A stretch of 37,750 bases of DNA from an uncultured Lachnospiraceae bacterium (GTDB lineage: Bacteria > Bacillota > Clostridia > Lachnospirales > Lachnospiraceae), in the NCBI GenBank assembly GCA_902783375.1, contig CACZQN010000023.1, forward strand, positions 1 through 37,750, written 5' to 3'. Positions 24,168-34,302 of the stretch are shown here, in pieces. The notes beneath the pieces are model-generated. The model had not been told where the DNA came from and did not search any database. It saw only the letters and a program-made list of their open reading frames with translations. Position 1 is the stretch's first letter. Every line of letters begins with the position of its first letter. The position numbers and the translations under genes were made by a program.

Positions 24168-24605
24168 ATGCTGAATATTTACTTTGGAGATATGCCGGAG
24201 GCAATCTATAACACGGAAGTTTATTTTCAGAACACATATGAAGATGCGTGGATCACTGATGATTTTGCAAAAGAAGTGATCCGGAAAATCGATAAATCGG
24301 AGGTTCTGGATGTTCAGGCGATCCGCAGCCCTGTTTTGGGAATTATCCCACCAGAAAGATTATCTGGTGGAACCAAAACGTTGCTGCTGATCAAGAATTG
24401 TCCTGATCAGATATTCAATGCGTCTACCTGTGGCGATAACTGTGCCGGATTCATTTTGAAACTGGCAAAAGAGCGGGACATTACGATCAATCTCAGACAT
24501 ATTATGAATTTTGGGAAAGCGAAGTTCAAAGCACATATTCTGAATGACGGTGCAGACGTCAGCGGCATGGAGGAGTATTTCTTTGAGGCGGTAAAGTATG
24601 TCTGA
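24168..24605 (+). CDS. DUF4869 protein
   Basis: A 145-residue protein of the uncharacterised DUF4869 family. The opening MLNIYFGDMPEAIYNTEVYFQNTYEDAW is the family's typical start, so ATG 24168 (GGAG at 24156) is preferred over the in-frame ATG 24126. The middle ERLSGGTKTLLLIKNCPDQIFNASTCGDNCAGFI looks like a short conserved core, and a C-terminal YFFEAVKYV is visible. No catalytic motif is evident. Base composition is clearly more AT-rich than manA and the lipid kinase on each side, which suggests transfer. From memory, DUF4869 genes are often followed by a small P-loop ATPase; here that partner is present but broken 12 bases downstream. Function unknown. Confidence 0.75.
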   Translation: MLNIYFGDMPEAIYNTEVYFQNTYEDAWITDDFAKEVIRKIDKSEVLDVQAIRSPVLGIIPPERLSGGTKTLLLIKNCPDQIFNASTCGDNCAGFILKLAKERDITINLRHIMNFGKAKFKAHILNDGADVSGMEEYFFEAVKYV

Positions 24606-24616
24606 TAAGGAGCAGT

Positions 24617-25002
24617 ATGAAAGGAAAACATCAGGTTATCATTAAAAATAGAAGAGTTTCTTATGCGCTGGAGCTTAACAGAAACATTTCGGTGATTCTG
24701 GGCGACAGCGGCACAGGGAAAACCACTTTGATCAATGCACTGCAAAATTATGAGGAACTGGGACCTCAGAGTGGTGTTTCTGTGTCCAGTGATAAGCCCT
24801 GTCATGTGCTGCACGGTTCAGACTGGAGGACCCGGCAAACTATATCGATGGGAAAGAATACTTCAGCTGGGAGCAGTACTTCACAGAACTGCTGATCCAT
24901 GAGACAACCGACAGTTATACTGCATATGCAAAGGACCATCTGCAGGAATACTATTTGCAGGATAAAAATGTTCAGAAGGTAATTCGTGAAATCGAGGGAT
25001 AA
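24617..25002 (+). pseudogene. Broken P-loop ATPase, partner of DUF4869
   Basis: The first part (24617 to about 24816) encodes MKGKHQVIIKNRRVSYALEL and a Walker A, ILGDSGTGKTTLIN, then SVSSDKPCHVLHG. The sense then moves to another frame from about 24817, which reads FRLEDPANYIDGKEYFSWEQ and runs to TAA at 25000-25002 (ending QKVIREIEG). The middle that would carry Walker B is missing, so there has been an internal deletion of unknown length plus a frame change. Without a shift, the first frame ends at 24895 in noise. Good SD (AAGGAG) before the ATG. AT-rich like DUF4869, probably a degraded transferred gene pair. Confidence 0.72.
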
Positions 25003-25003
25003 G

Positions 25004-26002
25004 ATGCTTTATTTTCTTGTAAATCCGCAGTCCGGTGCGGGGCGCGGGCGTGTTCTGTGGGAGAGGATACGGTCGGAACTGGAGCACAGGGGAGTGCCAT
25101 ATGAGGTCGTTCTGACAGAAGATACGGATCACGGAACGGATGCCGTGAAACGGCTGACGAAAGAATTTGGTGCAGTTCGCCGGGAGGATGAACTGCTGGA
25201 TCTGGTTGTCCTCGGCGGGGACGGGACTCTCAATGATGCCATCAATGGCCTTGATGATCCACGGCAGGTCCGGCTGGGGTATATCCCGACCGGTTCCAGC
25301 AATGATTTCGCAAGGGCACTGCGGTTTCCGGCAGATCCCATGGAGAACCTTGAACGGGTTCTTGAAGGGAAGGTACGGTGCCAGATCGATCTCGGCAGGA
25401 TTGTCTATGAAACGGAGGAGAACACGCAGGCAGAGCGGCGATTCATCGTCAGTGCAGGCATCGGCTGGGATGCAGCCATCTGTGAAGAGGTCGGAAGAAC
25501 GACCCTGAAGCGGCATCTGAATAAGCTGGGACTTGGGAAACTGGTCTACGTCATGATTGCCATGAAGCAGATCTTCTCGAAGCGAAAAGTCGCATGTACG
25601 CTGACACTGCCAGATGATCCTTCTGCAGCCGGCACGGACAACGAAGACCTCCGGCCGAAGCATACCAGGGAGATCCGCCTGCCACGCTTCCTGTTTATCG
25701 CATTCATGAACCACGCCTATGAGGGTGGTGGTTTCATGTTCGGCCCCGGTGCTGACGACAGCGACGGCCTTCTGAATCTCTGCGTGATCGGGGATGTCCC
25801 GATCCCTCGGATCCTTGTGGCATTGCCATTCGCCCTGATCGGGAAACACTTCCTGTTCCGGGGCTGTAATGCCTATGAGACAGCCAGTTGTACAGTAGAA
25901 ACGGAAGAATCGATGTGGATTCACACCGACGGGGAGGAGATCTGCCAGACCAGAAAAGTAGAGGCCAGCTGCGACCGGAAGGTACTGTCCATGCTGAACT
26001 GA
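25004..26002 (+). CDS. Diacylglycerol kinase-family lipid kinase (YegS/DgkB type)
   Basis: A 332-residue lipid kinase of the diacylglycerol kinase catalytic family (YegS/Rv2252/BmrU). Such enzymes phosphorylate diacylglycerol or related lipids at the inner membrane face, for example recycling diacylglycerol from teichoic acid synthesis. Motifs: LVNPQSGAGRG near the N-terminus, the nucleotide loop VVLGGDGTLNDAING (residues about 68-82), and RLGYIPTGSSNDFARAL. The C-terminal lobe has GGGFMFGPGADDSDGLLNLCVI. An in-frame GTG at 24986 lies in the preceding pseudogene, while GAGGG at 24994-24998 and MLYFLVNP support ATG 25004. It may have been part of the manA transcript before the insertion of the DUF4869 pair. 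Confidence 0.88.
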   Translation: MLYFLVNPQSGAGRGRVLWERIRSELEHRGVPYEVVLTEDTDHGTDAVKRLTKEFGAVRREDELLDLVVLGGDGTLNDAINGLDDPRQVRLGYIPTGSSNDFARALRFPADPMENLERVLEGKVRCQIDLGRIVYETEENTQAERRFIVSAGIGWDAAICEEVGRTTLKRHLNKLGLGKLVYVMIAMKQIFSKRKVACTLTLPDDPSAAGTDNEDLRPKHTREIRLPRFLFIAFMNHAYEGGGFMFGPGADDSDGLLNLCVIGDVPIPRILVALPFALIGKHFLFRGCNAYETASCTVETEESMWIHTDGEEICQTRKVEASCDRKVLSMLN

Positions 26003-26035
26003 GCAGGTCGCCGACTCTGCTACAATGCGAATACG

Positions 26036-26084
26036 AGGCAAACTTCAGAGAATCTTAATAATTGTCTGCGGTTTGCCTTTTTTT
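26036..26084 (+). terminator. Intrinsic terminator after the lipid kinase gene
   Basis: AGGCAAAC (26036-26043) pairs perfectly with GTTTGCCT (26071-26078), followed by a seven-base T-run. Confidence 0.82.
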
Positions 26085-26206
26085 CGACAAAAGTAGATGG
26101 TATAGGTTAACCACAGTGCTGTTCTCGAGTGGTCGATCCGTAACCTGAGGCAGCAAGAACTCCATGTATATGGAAAAGAATGAATGCCGGATCGAAAGGA
26201 AACATC

Positions 26207-27673
26207 ATGGCAGCATACAGAGATACAGATGATATTCTGCGGGAGATCGGCGATTCCCTTGCGGAAGAAGTACAGGAAGAGATGGGATACTACGAGCCAC
26301 AGACACCGTCGGTTGCAGATTTTCTGGAAGAGGCGGGAAGTGGCAGTGGTATCACAAGCCGTGCCCTGGATGACGAGGACGAAGATGAGGAGCCAGAGTC
26401 GTATGAAGTTCCGGTACAGCAGCAGAGGGTTGCGATGACAGACGATCTTCGAAAAAAACGTTCGGCCTATGAAGAGTGGCTGGATGAAGAGAAAAAGGTG
26501 AAAGAGAAAGAAAGAAGCACAGGACAGGCCGTGAAGCCTGAGAAAAAGAAGAAAAAGCACTCCGTGATCAAGGTACTGACCATCATTCTTCTCCTGCTCA
26601 TCGGCAGCGGGGTCTTCCTTACGATGACAAGGCCGGGGCGGAAGATCCTGGTCCGGATCGCCACGGAATATGCCTATTCAAAGATGGAACATGGCGATAA
26701 AACAGAGGACGGAACCGGAGGGAAGACCGATGGTAACGCGGTGGACGGGCAGACCGGAGACGGAACGGAAGTCATCCTGAACGGGGACGGCGTCCTGACA
26801 GAGAACATCGATCTTTCGCAGATGTCCGAGACCTTCCGGAATGCAAAGCATGAGGATGGCGTGATCAACATCCTTTTACTCGGCGTGGAGGCCATCGGCA
26901 CCGGCAGCATCGAGAGAGGGCACACGGATGCCATCATGATCGCGACCATCAATACCAACACGAATGGTCTGGTGCTGACCTCCCTGATGCGGGACAGCTA
27001 TGTGAATATTCCGGGCTATGGCAATGACCGGATCAATGCAGCCTTCGCCAAGGGCGGCGTGCAGTTGATGTATGAAACGATCGCGCAGGACTACAATCTG
27101 CGCCTCGACGGGTATGCCCTGGTCGGATTCGATGCGTTCGAGGATGTGATCGATGCGATCGGCGGCGTGGATATCGAACTGACCGCGGATGAGGCATATT
27201 ACCTGAACCATACAAACTACATTTCCAAGAAGGCGAACCGCACCATGGTGACCGGCGTCAACCACATGAACGGCAACCAGGCGCTTGGATACTGCCGTGT
27301 CCGGAAGATCGCAACACTGGATGGAAGCGCCTATGATATGGGCCGGACCTCCAGACACCGCCGCGTGATGAACGCGATCTTCGACAAGGTGAAGACATCG
27401 AACCCGATGAATGTCGTGAATGTGATGAATGCGATCCTGCCGAATATCCGCACGGATGTGACCAAGAACAATGCCGGCATCTATCTTTCCGAGATGCTGG
27501 AGCTGGCCCTCGACGGAACACCGCTGACCAGCATGCGCCTGCCGAGAGACGGACACTACCAGGCACCGACCATCGACGGTAAGAGCGTCATTACCCTGGA
27601 CTGGGATGATGTCAATGATGCAGTCGATACCGTGATCTTCGGCCATGTGCAGGAGACAACCACAGAAGAGTAA
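26207..27673 (+). CDS. LCP-family (LytR-CpsA-Psr) cell-wall glycopolymer ligase
   Basis: A 488-residue LCP protein. These membrane enzymes move teichoic acid or capsule precursors from lipid carrier to peptidoglycan. A long acidic cytosolic N-tail (residues 1-115) ends in a Lys-rich stretch before one membrane helix (about 119-140, VLTIILLLLIGSGVFLTM). An extracellular Asp/Gly-rich linker follows. The LCP domain begins DGVINILLLGVEAIG and has HTDAIMIATIN, LTSLMRDSYVNIPGYGNDRINAAFAKGG, and the arginine set YDMGRTSRHRRVM. The frame opens earlier, but AAAGGA six bases before ATG 26207 is the better start. The LCP family is certain; which polymer it attaches is not. Confidence 0.92.
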   Translation: MAAYRDTDDILREIGDSLAEEVQEEMGYYEPQTPSVADFLEEAGSGSGITSRALDDEDEDEEPESYEVPVQQQRVAMTDDLRKKRSAYEEWLDEEKKVKEKERSTGQAVKPEKKKKKHSVIKVLTIILLLLIGSGVFLTMTRPGRKILVRIATEYAYSKMEHGDKTEDGTGGKTDGNAVDGQTGDGTEVILNGDGVLTENIDLSQMSETFRNAKHEDGVINILLLGVEAIGTGSIERGHTDAIMIATINTNTNGLVLTSLMRDSYVNIPGYGNDRINAAFAKGGVQLMYETIAQDYNLRLDGYALVGFDAFEDVIDAIGGVDIELTADEAYYLNHTNYISKKANRTMVTGVNHMNGNQALGYCRVRKIATLDGSAYDMGRTSRHRRVMNAIFDKVKTSNPMNVVNVMNAILPNIRTDVTKNNAGIYLSEMLELALDGTPLTSMRLPRDGHYQAPTIDGKSVITLDWDDVNDAVDTVIFGHVQETTTEE

Positions 27674-27694
27674 AAAGGGAATAACGAATATGGC

Positions 27695-27726
27695 AAAGAG
27701 CTTCCGGCAGCCGCCGGAGGCTCTTT
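27695..27726. terminator. Terminator between the LCP gene and dinB
   Basis: AAAGAGCTTCCGGC (27695-27708) pairs with GCCGGAGGCTCTTT (27713-27726), one G-U pair, loop AGCC. The A-rich and T-rich stem ends would serve both converging genes. Confidence 0.8.
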
Positions 27727-27812
27727 CTGATCACAGCCACTGAGAGATCCGGCTCACCGGTTCCGTCCATAAAGCGATAGACAGACACAGTCTGAGCATC
27801 CGGAACGATGTC

Positions 27813-29117
27813 TCAGTTCGCCCCTTTGTGCAGCGCATCTTTTCCGTATTTCTCACGGACGCCTGCCAGCATGGAATCCAGCCGTGCCCGGCGCTGTTTT
27901 TCTTCCTCGGAGACCTTCTTCTCCTGCATCCATTCCATCAGGCCGATCTGGCGGAAGGTTCCGGTGTCGAGGTTCGACCCGCCGACACCGACAAGGCGGA
28001 TGCCGATCTTTCCGAGGTCGGCAGCATCTGTCCGCGCGGTGGTCCCTTTGGTAAAGATTCCATGCTCTCCGAACACAAGCTCTCTGGCCAGCCGGTCCGC
28101 TGTCCGGTAAATGGTCTCTGCGTCGTGGGTCGACTCCGGAAGGGAGGTCTGGCGGGAGTGCCGGCGGAAGTCCGAAGTCTTCAGGGTGACCGTGATGGTC
28201 TGCGCATAGACGCCGTCGCGGGCCAGTCTTCCGGCAACCTTTTCCGAGAGATGGCGGAGCACCTCCGGCATCCGCATGGTGTAGTTGTCATCGGTGATGT
28301 CGGAGGACATGGTGGTCTCGTTGGAATAACTCTTGGCTGCATCCCGCTCCGGGTGGACCGTATCCGAACCATAGCCGTTCGCACTGCGCCAGAGATACTG
28401 TCCGCTCTTCTCACCAGTGGCGGCCATCAGCCAGTCCGGGTCCGCGTGCGCGGCATCCCCGATGGTGCGGATTTCTGCCTGGATGAGACGCTCGGCGGTC
28501 GCCTTGCCGCAGCCATAGAGCTCCCGGATCGGCAGCGGCCACATCTTGGCCGGGACTTCTTCAGGAAATAAGGTGTGGGTCTTGTCCGGCTTTGCAAAAT
28601 CGCTGGCCATCTTGGCGAGCAGTTTGTTGTTTGAAATCCCCACATTCACCGTAAAGGAAAGTTCACGCAGGATACGCGCGCGGATTTCCGCGGCGAGATC
28701 CACCGCACGCTGACGGAGGTCGGCGCCGGGCTTTTTCACGGAAGCGTTCAGGTAATCCGTCACATCGAGATAGGCTTCATCGATCGAAACCTGTTCGAGG
28801 AGCGGGGAATAGTCGGCAAGAATCTCGATAAAGGCGTGCGAGTATTCCCTGTAGGTCGTGAAATCACTGTGGACCAGGACCAGGTCAGGGCACTTCTCCA
28901 GGGCATTCACGACCGGTTCACCGGTCGTCACGCCATACTTTTTCGCCGGGATGGACTTGGCGGTGATGATCCCATGGCGGGAAGCCCGGTCTCCGCCGAC
29001 TGCGGATGGAATTGTCCGCAGATCGACCGCAGTCGGGTCCTCCTTCAGCCGCTTCACCGCACTCCATGAGAGGAATGCGGAATTCACATCAATATGGAAA
29101 ATGATTCGCTCTGCCAT
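27813..29117 (-). CDS. dinB: DNA polymerase IV (Y-family translesion polymerase)
   Basis: A 434-residue Y-family polymerase that copies past damaged bases. The catalytic acids sit in FHIDVNSAFLSW (residues 7-18) and SIDEAYLDV (about 111-119). The finger segment RASRHGIITAKSIPAKKYGV and helix-hairpin-helix PIRELYGCGKATAERL are in place. The little-finger domain lies at about 250-360. The tail (RRARLDSMLAGVREKYGKDAL) is normal for Clostridia; QIGLMEW near residue 384 may be the clamp-binding peptide. GGAAAG precedes the ATG. It is transcribed away from uvrB, and a LexA box between them points to SOS induction. A small hairpin (27792-27816) overlaps its stop. Confidence 0.93.
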   Translation of the reverse strand: MAERIIFHIDVNSAFLSWSAVKRLKEDPTAVDLRTIPSAVGGDRASRHGIITAKSIPAKKYGVTTGEPVVNALEKCPDLVLVHSDFTTYREYSHAFIEILADYSPLLEQVSIDEAYLDVTDYLNASVKKPGADLRQRAVDLAAEIRARILRELSFTVNVGISNNKLLAKMASDFAKPDKTHTLFPEEVPAKMWPLPIRELYGCGKATAERLIQAEIRTIGDAAHADPDWLMAATGEKSGQYLWRSANGYGSDTVHPERDAAKSYSNETTMSSDITDDNYTMRMPEVLRHLSEKVAGRLARDGVYAQTITVTLKTSDFRRHSRQTSLPESTHDAETIYRTADRLARELVFGEHGIFTKGTTARTDAADLGKIGIRLVGVGGSNLDTGTFRQIGLMEWMQEKKVSEEEKQRRARLDSMLAGVREKYGKDALHKGAN

Positions 29118-29203
29118 TGCTCTTTCCTGAAAAATAAAACTTCAATATAATATAGTCCTGATCCGAACGATCCGGAGAGGATGTTTCCTGAATGTACAGT
29201 TTC

Positions 29204-29232
29204 AGTATACCGTCCGGCCCGTCAGGGCGCAA
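29204..29232 (-). promoter_or_regulatory. Promoter of dinB
   Basis: On the minus strand: TTGCGC (29232-29227), 17 bases, TATACT (29209-29204). The LexA box lies 20 bases upstream of the -35. Confidence 0.6.
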
Positions 29233-29251
29233 TACTTTTTCGAAATTTTCG

Positions 29252-29265
29252 CGAACAAATGTTCG
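29252..29265. promoter_or_regulatory. LexA (SOS) operator shared by dinB and uvrB
   Basis: CGAACAAATGTTCG matches the Gram-positive LexA/DinR box CGAAC-N4-GTTCG perfectly in both half-sites. It lies between the divergent dinB and uvrBA genes, eight bases upstream of the uvrB -35. The gene context makes this assignment strong. Confidence 0.9.
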
Positions 29266-29273
29266 TGCATCTG

Positions 29274-29302
29274 TTGCTTTTTTCAAAATGTTTTGCTATG
29301 AT
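29274..29302 (+). promoter_or_regulatory. Promoter of uvrB-uvrA
   Basis: TTGCTT (29274-29279), 17 bases, TATGAT (29297-29302), next to the LexA box. Confidence 0.62.
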
Positions 29303-29358
29303 AATGGAACTACAATACTTCAATTCTGACAGGGACCAGATCCCGGATTGGATGATAG

Positions 29359-31353
29359 ATGGATCATTTTGTACTGCACTCAGAATTCCAGCCGACCGGC
29401 GACCAGCCGCAGGCAATTGCAGCGCTCGTGGAAGGATTCCGGGAAGGAAATCAGTTCGAGACGCTGCTCGGTGTCACCGGCTCCGGAAAGACATTCACCA
29501 TGGCGAATGTCATCGCCGCCCTGAACATGCCGACGCTGATCATCTCGCACAATAAAACCCTTGCCGCGCAGCTGTACGGGGAGATGAAAGAATTCTTCCC
29601 GGAGAACGCGGTCGAGTACTTTGTCTCGTACTATGATTACTACCAGCCGGAGGCCTATGTTCCTTCGACGGATACCTATATTGAGAAGGATTCTGCCATC
29701 AACGATGATATTGACAAGCTGCGGCACTCTGCGACGGCTTCCCTGACGGAGCGGAGGGATGTGATTGTGGTGTCGTCGGTGTCCTGCATCTATGGTCTCG
29801 GCGACCCGATCGACTATCAGAACATGACGGTATCCGTGCGCCCCGGGCAGACCCATGAGATCGGGGACATTGTCCGGAGACTGGTGGACATGCAGTATAC
29901 CAGGAACGACATGGATTTCCACCGCGGAACCTTCCGGCTGCACGGGGATGTGCTGGAGGTCTATCCGGTCTCCTATACCGACCGGGCGGTGCGGATCGAA
30001 TTCTTCGGGGATGAGATCGATCGGATCTCCGAGATCGATGCGCTGACCGGAGAGGTGATCTCCTATCTGGAGCATGTCGTGATCTTCCCGGCGTCGCACT
30101 ACGTCGTCGAGCAGGAGAAGATGAACGCAGCCCTGGTGCGGATCGAGGAGGAACTGGCAGAGCAGGTGCGCTATTTCCAGTCCGAAGACAAGCTGATCGA
30201 GGCCCAGCGGATCGCGGAGCGGACGAACTTTGACATCGAGATGATGCGGGAGACGGGCTTCTGTTCCGGGATCGAGAACTATTCGGCACCGCTGGCCGGA
30301 AGAGCACCGGGCGAGACGCCGAACACACTCCTGGACTATTTTACAGGCGATTTCCTGATCATCATCGACGAGTCCCACATCACGGTTCCGCAGGTGCGCG
30401 GGATGTTCAACGGAGACCGCTCCAGAAAGAAGACGCTGGTCGAATACGGCTTCCGTCTGCCGTCTGCACTCGACAACAGACCATTGAATTTTGAAGAATT
30501 TGAGAGTAAGATAGACCGCATGCTGTTCGTTTCGGCAACGCCGTCCGACTACGAAGCGTCGCACGAGATGATGCGGGCGGAACAGGTCATCCGGCCGACG
30601 GGACTGCTGGATCCGGAAGTCTTTGTGCGCCCTGTGGAAGGCCAGATCGATGACCTGATCGCAGAGTGCCGGAAGGAGACGGAGAAGAAGAACAAGGTCC
30701 TGGTGACGACGCTGACCAAGCGGATGGCGGAGAGCCTGACGGAATATCTGAGAGAAGCCGGCATCCGGGTGCGTTACCTGCATTCCGATATCGATACGAT
30801 CGAGCGGCAGGAGATCATCCGCGACATGCGTATGGATGTCTTTGACGTCCTGGTCGGCATCAACCTTCTCCGTGAGGGACTTGATATCCCGGAGATCACG
30901 CTGGTTGCGATCCTCGATGCGGATAAGGAAGGCTTCCTGCGTTCGGAGACCTCGCTGATCCAGACGATCGGCCGTGCTGCCCGGAATGTGGACGGCCATG
31001 TCATCATGTATGCGGATTCCATGACGGATTCGATGAAGCATGCAATCGATGAGACGAACCGCCGCCGGGAGATCCAGCAGAAGTATAATGAAGAACATGG
31101 CATCACACCGCAGACGATCCGGAAGGCTGTCCGCGACGTGATCAGTATCTCGAAGAAGGCGGAAGCAGGCGCATATGAACTGAAGAAGGATGCGGAATCC
31201 ATGAGCGCTGAGGAGCTGACGAAGCTCATCCGCGAGATGACCAAGAAGATGAACCAGGCTGCAGTCGAACTGAACTTCGAGCAGGCAGCCGTTTACAGAG
31301 ACCAGATTCTGGATCTGAAGAAGAACCTGCTGGAGATCACCGGCGGGAAATAA
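29359..31353 (+). CDS. uvrB: Excinuclease ABC subunit B
   Basis: A 664-residue UvrB, the damage-verifying helicase-like subunit of nucleotide excision repair. It is loaded by UvrA and then recruits UvrC. The Walker A is [16 protein letters not shown] (residues about 35-50). The beta-hairpin region [12 protein letters not shown] (about 92-103) clamps DNA. DESHIT is the Walker B box. [30 protein letters not shown] and QTIGRAARN are motifs V and VI. The C-terminal UVR motif ([24 protein letters not shown]) contacts UvrC. Full length. The start is ATG 29359, with no strong SD. It is divergent from dinB with a shared LexA box and is followed 47 bases later by uvrA. Confidence 0.97.
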   Translation: MDHFVLHSEFQPTGDQPQAIAALVEGFREGNQFETLLGVTGSGKTFTMANVIAALNMPTLIISHNKTLAAQLYGEMKEFFPENAVEYFVSYYDYYQPEAYVPSTDTYIEKDSAINDDIDKLRHSATASLTERRDVIVVSSVSCIYGLGDPIDYQNMTVSVRPGQTHEIGDIVRRLVDMQYTRNDMDFHRGTFRLHGDVLEVYPVSYTDRAVRIEFFGDEIDRISEIDALTGEVISYLEHVVIFPASHYVVEQEKMNAALVRIEEELAEQVRYFQSEDKLIEAQRIAERTNFDIEMMRETGFCSGIENYSAPLAGRAPGETPNTLLDYFTGDFLIIIDESHITVPQVRGMFNGDRSRKKTLVEYGFRLPSALDNRPLNFEEFESKIDRMLFVSATPSDYEASHEMMRAEQVIRPTGLLDPEVFVRPVEGQIDDLIAECRKETEKKNKVLVTTLTKRMAESLTEYLREAGIRVRYLHSDIDTIERQEIIRDMRMDVFDVLVGINLLREGLDIPEITLVAILDADKEGFLRSETSLIQTIGRAARNVDGHVIMYADSMTDSMKHAIDETNRRREIQQKYNEEHGITPQTIRKAVRDVISISKKAEAGAYELKKDAESMSAEELTKLIREMTKKMNQAAVELNFEQAAVYRDQILDLKKNLLEITGGK

Positions 31354-31400
31354 GGCAGGATGTGCTGCTGGCCGCACCAGATGCGGCATGGAGGGAAGAC

Positions 31401-34277
31401 GTGGCAAAGAAGAGAATCGGAGACTATATCCGGATTCAGGGAGCCAGGGAACATAACCTGAAGGGAATCGATATCGATGTTCCGCGGAATCAGTTTGTCG
31501 TGATGACGGGACTGTCCGGATCGGGCAAGTCCTCACTGGCATTTGATACCATTTACGCAGAAGGGCAGCGGCGGTACATGGAGTCGCTTTCTTCCTATGC
31601 AAGACAGTTCCTCGGACAGATGGACAAGCCAAAGGTTGACAGCATCGAGGGCCTTTCCCCTGCGATCTCCATTGACCAGAAGTCCACCAACCGGAATCCG
31701 CGGTCGACCGTCGGAACGGTGACGGAGATCTATGACTACCTGCGTCTGCTGTATGCGCGGATCGGCATCCCGCACTGCCCGAACTGCGGGAAGGAGATCA
31801 AGCGCCAGACCGTGGATCAGATGGTGGATGATATCCTGCGTCTGCCGGAACAGACCAGAATCCAGCTGCTGGCCCCGGTGGTCCGCGGCAGGAAGGGAGA
31901 GCATGCCAAGGTATTTGAACAGGCGAAGCGGAGCGGCTATGTCCGCGTGATGGTGGACGGAACTCTTTTCGAACTCTCCGAGGATATCAGACTGGAAAAG
32001 AATAAGAAGCACAACATCGAGCTGGTGGTGGACCGTCTGATCGTCCGCCCGGGAATTGAGAAGCGTCTGGCAGACTCGATCGAGAGTGTGCTGAAGCTGA
32101 CGGATGGCCTGATCTATGTGGATGTCATCGGCGGAGAGCAGATCACCTACAGCACCAGTTTTGCCTGCCCGGACTGCGGCATCAGCCTGGAAGAACTGGA
32201 GCCGAGAACCTTCTCCTTCAACAATCCGTTCGGAGCCTGCCCGGAGTGCTACGGGATCGGCTACAAGATGGAATTTGATGAGGATCTGCTGATCCCGGAT
32301 AAGTCGAAGAGTATTGCAGACGGGGCGATTGTCGTTCTCGGATGGCAGTCCGCGACCGATCCTTCCAGTTATACCGGCAGCACGCTGGCTGCGCTTGCAA
32401 AAGAATATAATTTTGACCTGCATACCCCGTTCCAGGATCTCCCGGAGGACATCCAGGATATGCTTCTCCACGGGACCAACGGCAAGGTGGTCAAGGTGCA
32501 TTACCGCGGGCAGCGCGGCGTCGGCGTCTATGACGTGGCATTTGAAGGCCTGATCCGGAACGTCGAGCGCAGATACCGTGAGACGGCAGCCGAATCCACC
32601 AAAGCAGAATATGAGACGTTCATGCGGACGACGCCCTGCAGTGCCTGCAAGGGCAAGCGCCTGAAGCCGACAGCGCTGGCGGTGACCGTCGGGGATATGA
32701 ACATTGCAGATCTGACGGACCTCTCCGTCGTGACCATGAAGGATTTCTTTGAGAATCTGAAGCTCTCTCCGATGCATGCGCAGATTGGTGAGATGATCCT
32801 GAAGGAGATCAAGTCCAGACTTTCCTTCCTGAATGACGTCGGCCTCGACTACCTGACACTGTCGCGGGCAACCGGAACCCTTTCCGGCGGCGAGGCACAG
32901 CGGATCCGCCTGGCGACCCAGATCGGCTCCGGGCTGGTCGGCGTGTCCTACATCCTGGATGAGCCGAGCATCGGCCTGCACCAGCGGGACAACAACAAAT
33001 TGCTGGATGCTCTGAAACATCTGCGGGATATCGGGAATACCCTCATCGTGGTTGAGCATGACGAGGATACCATGTACGCCGCGGACTACATCATCGATAT
33101 CGGACCGGGCGCCGGGGAGAACGGCGGTCAGATCGTCGCCACCGGTACAGCAGAAGAGATCATGAAGAACCCGAAGTCCATCACGGGAGCGTATCTTTCC
33201 GGAAAGCTCTTCATTCCGGTTCCGAAGGAGCGCCGTACGCCGTATGGCTTCCTGACGGTCAAAGGGGCCGCAGAGAACAACCTCAAGCATGTCGACGTGG
33301 ACATTCCACTCGGGGTGATGACTGTCGTGACCGGCGTATCCGGTTCCGGCAAGAGTTCCCTGATCAATGAGATTCTCTACAAGAGACTGGCCCGCGACCT
33401 CAACCGCGCCCGCACGATTCCCGGAAGACATGATACGATCCTCGGGGAAGAACAGGTGGACAAGGTCATCGCGATCGACCAGTCCCCGATCGGAAGAACC
33501 CCGCGGTCGAACCCGGCGACCTACACCGGCGTATTTGACATGATCCGCGACCTCTTTGCCGCAACGGCAGACGCGAAGGCGCGCGGCTATACGAAGGGCC
33601 GGTTCAGCTTCAATGTCAAGGGCGGCCGCTGTGAGGCCTGCTCCGGCGACGGAATCGTGAAGATCGAGATGAACTTCCTGCCGGACGTCTATGTCCCGTG
33701 TGAGGTCTGTGACGGCAAGCGGTATAACCGTGAAACACTGGATGTGAAGTATAAAGGGAAGTCGATCTTCGATGTCCTCGATATGACGGTTGATGAGGCG
33801 CTCGGTTTCTTTGAAAATATCCCGTCGATCCGCAGGAAGATTGAGACACTCTACGATGTCGGACTTGGCTATATCAAACTCGGACAGCCGTCCACGCAGC
33901 TCTCCGGCGGTGAGGCACAGCGGATCAAGCTGGCGACAGAGCTGTCCCGCAGGCCGACCGGGAAGACCGTCTACATCCTGGATGAACCGACGACGGGCCT
34001 GCATTTCGCAGATGTTCACAAGCTGGTGACGATCCTCAGAAAGCTGTCCGAGAGCGGGAATACCGTGATCGTCATCGAGCACAACCTGGATGTCATCAAG
34101 ACAGCAGACTATATCATCGATATGGGACCGGAAGGCGGCGACCGCGGCGGTACCGTCATCGCGACGGGAACGCCGGAGGCAGTGATGGAGAATCCGCAGT
34201 CCTATACCGGCTACTATATTAAGAAGACACTGGAGAAGGATGCAGCACTGGCAGCACAGCACGCTGCCGAGGAGTAA
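31401..34277 (+). CDS. uvrA: Excinuclease ABC subunit A
   Basis: A 958-residue UvrA, the damage-recognition ATPase of nucleotide excision repair, with two ABC modules. The first Walker A is [14 protein letters not shown] and the second [14 protein letters not shown]. Zinc-binding Cys pairs are [13 protein letters not shown]...CPECYG and CEACSGDG...CEVCDG. Signature motifs are [15 protein letters not shown] and [15 protein letters not shown]. The frame is open upstream, but GGAGGG five bases before GTG 31401 and the family opening ([22 protein letters not shown]) show a GTG start. Length is normal. It is co-transcribed with uvrB under SOS control. Confidence 0.97.
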   Translation: MAKKRIGDYIRIQGAREHNLKGIDIDVPRNQFVVMTGLSGSGKSSLAFDTIYAEGQRRYMESLSSYARQFLGQMDKPKVDSIEGLSPAISIDQKSTNRNPRSTVGTVTEIYDYLRLLYARIGIPHCPNCGKEIKRQTVDQMVDDILRLPEQTRIQLLAPVVRGRKGEHAKVFEQAKRSGYVRVMVDGTLFELSEDIRLEKNKKHNIELVVDRLIVRPGIEKRLADSIESVLKLTDGLIYVDVIGGEQITYSTSFACPDCGISLEELEPRTFSFNNPFGACPECYGIGYKMEFDEDLLIPDKSKSIADGAIVVLGWQSATDPSSYTGSTLAALAKEYNFDLHTPFQDLPEDIQDMLLHGTNGKVVKVHYRGQRGVGVYDVAFEGLIRNVERRYRETAAESTKAEYETFMRTTPCSACKGKRLKPTALAVTVGDMNIADLTDLSVVTMKDFFENLKLSPMHAQIGEMILKEIKSRLSFLNDVGLDYLTLSRATGTLSGGEAQRIRLATQIGSGLVGVSYILDEPSIGLHQRDNNKLLDALKHLRDIGNTLIVVEHDEDTMYAADYIIDIGPGAGENGGQIVATGTAEEIMKNPKSITGAYLSGKLFIPVPKERRTPYGFLTVKGAAENNLKHVDVDIPLGVMTVVTGVSGSGKSSLINEILYKRLARDLNRARTIPGRHDTILGEEQVDKVIAIDQSPIGRTPRSNPATYTGVFDMIRDLFAATADAKARGYTKGRFSFNVKGGRCEACSGDGIVKIEMNFLPDVYVPCEVCDGKRYNRETLDVKYKGKSIFDVLDMTVDEALGFFENIPSIRRKIETLYDVGLGYIKLGQPSTQLSGGEAQRIKLATELSRRPTGKTVYILDEPTTGLHFADVHKLVTILRKLSESGNTVIVIEHNLDVIKTADYIIDMGPEGGDRGGTVIATGTPEAVMENPQSYTGYYIKKTLEKDAALAAQHAAEE

Positions 34278-34302
34278 TCCTTCTGCCAGGATGGAGGAAA
34301 GC

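Noticed and set aside
24896-25002. Read as a separate small gene after the DUF4869 pair
   Set aside because: Its frame continues naturally from about 24817 as the missing C-terminal part of the ATPase, so it is the same broken gene.
29380-31632. A 750-codon open frame antisense to uvrB
   Set aside because: Shadow of uvrB; no start context or recognisable domain.
31533-34262. A 909-codon open frame antisense to uvrA
   Set aside because: It lies wholly opposite a certain uvrA gene, has no family motifs and His/Arg/Gln/Leu-rich noise typical of the reverse of GC-rich genes.
34240-34302. Earlier starts for the YfbR-type gene, including ATG 34291
   Set aside because: The SD lies after ATG 34291; the GTG at 34303 gives residue numbers matching E. 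coli YfbR.
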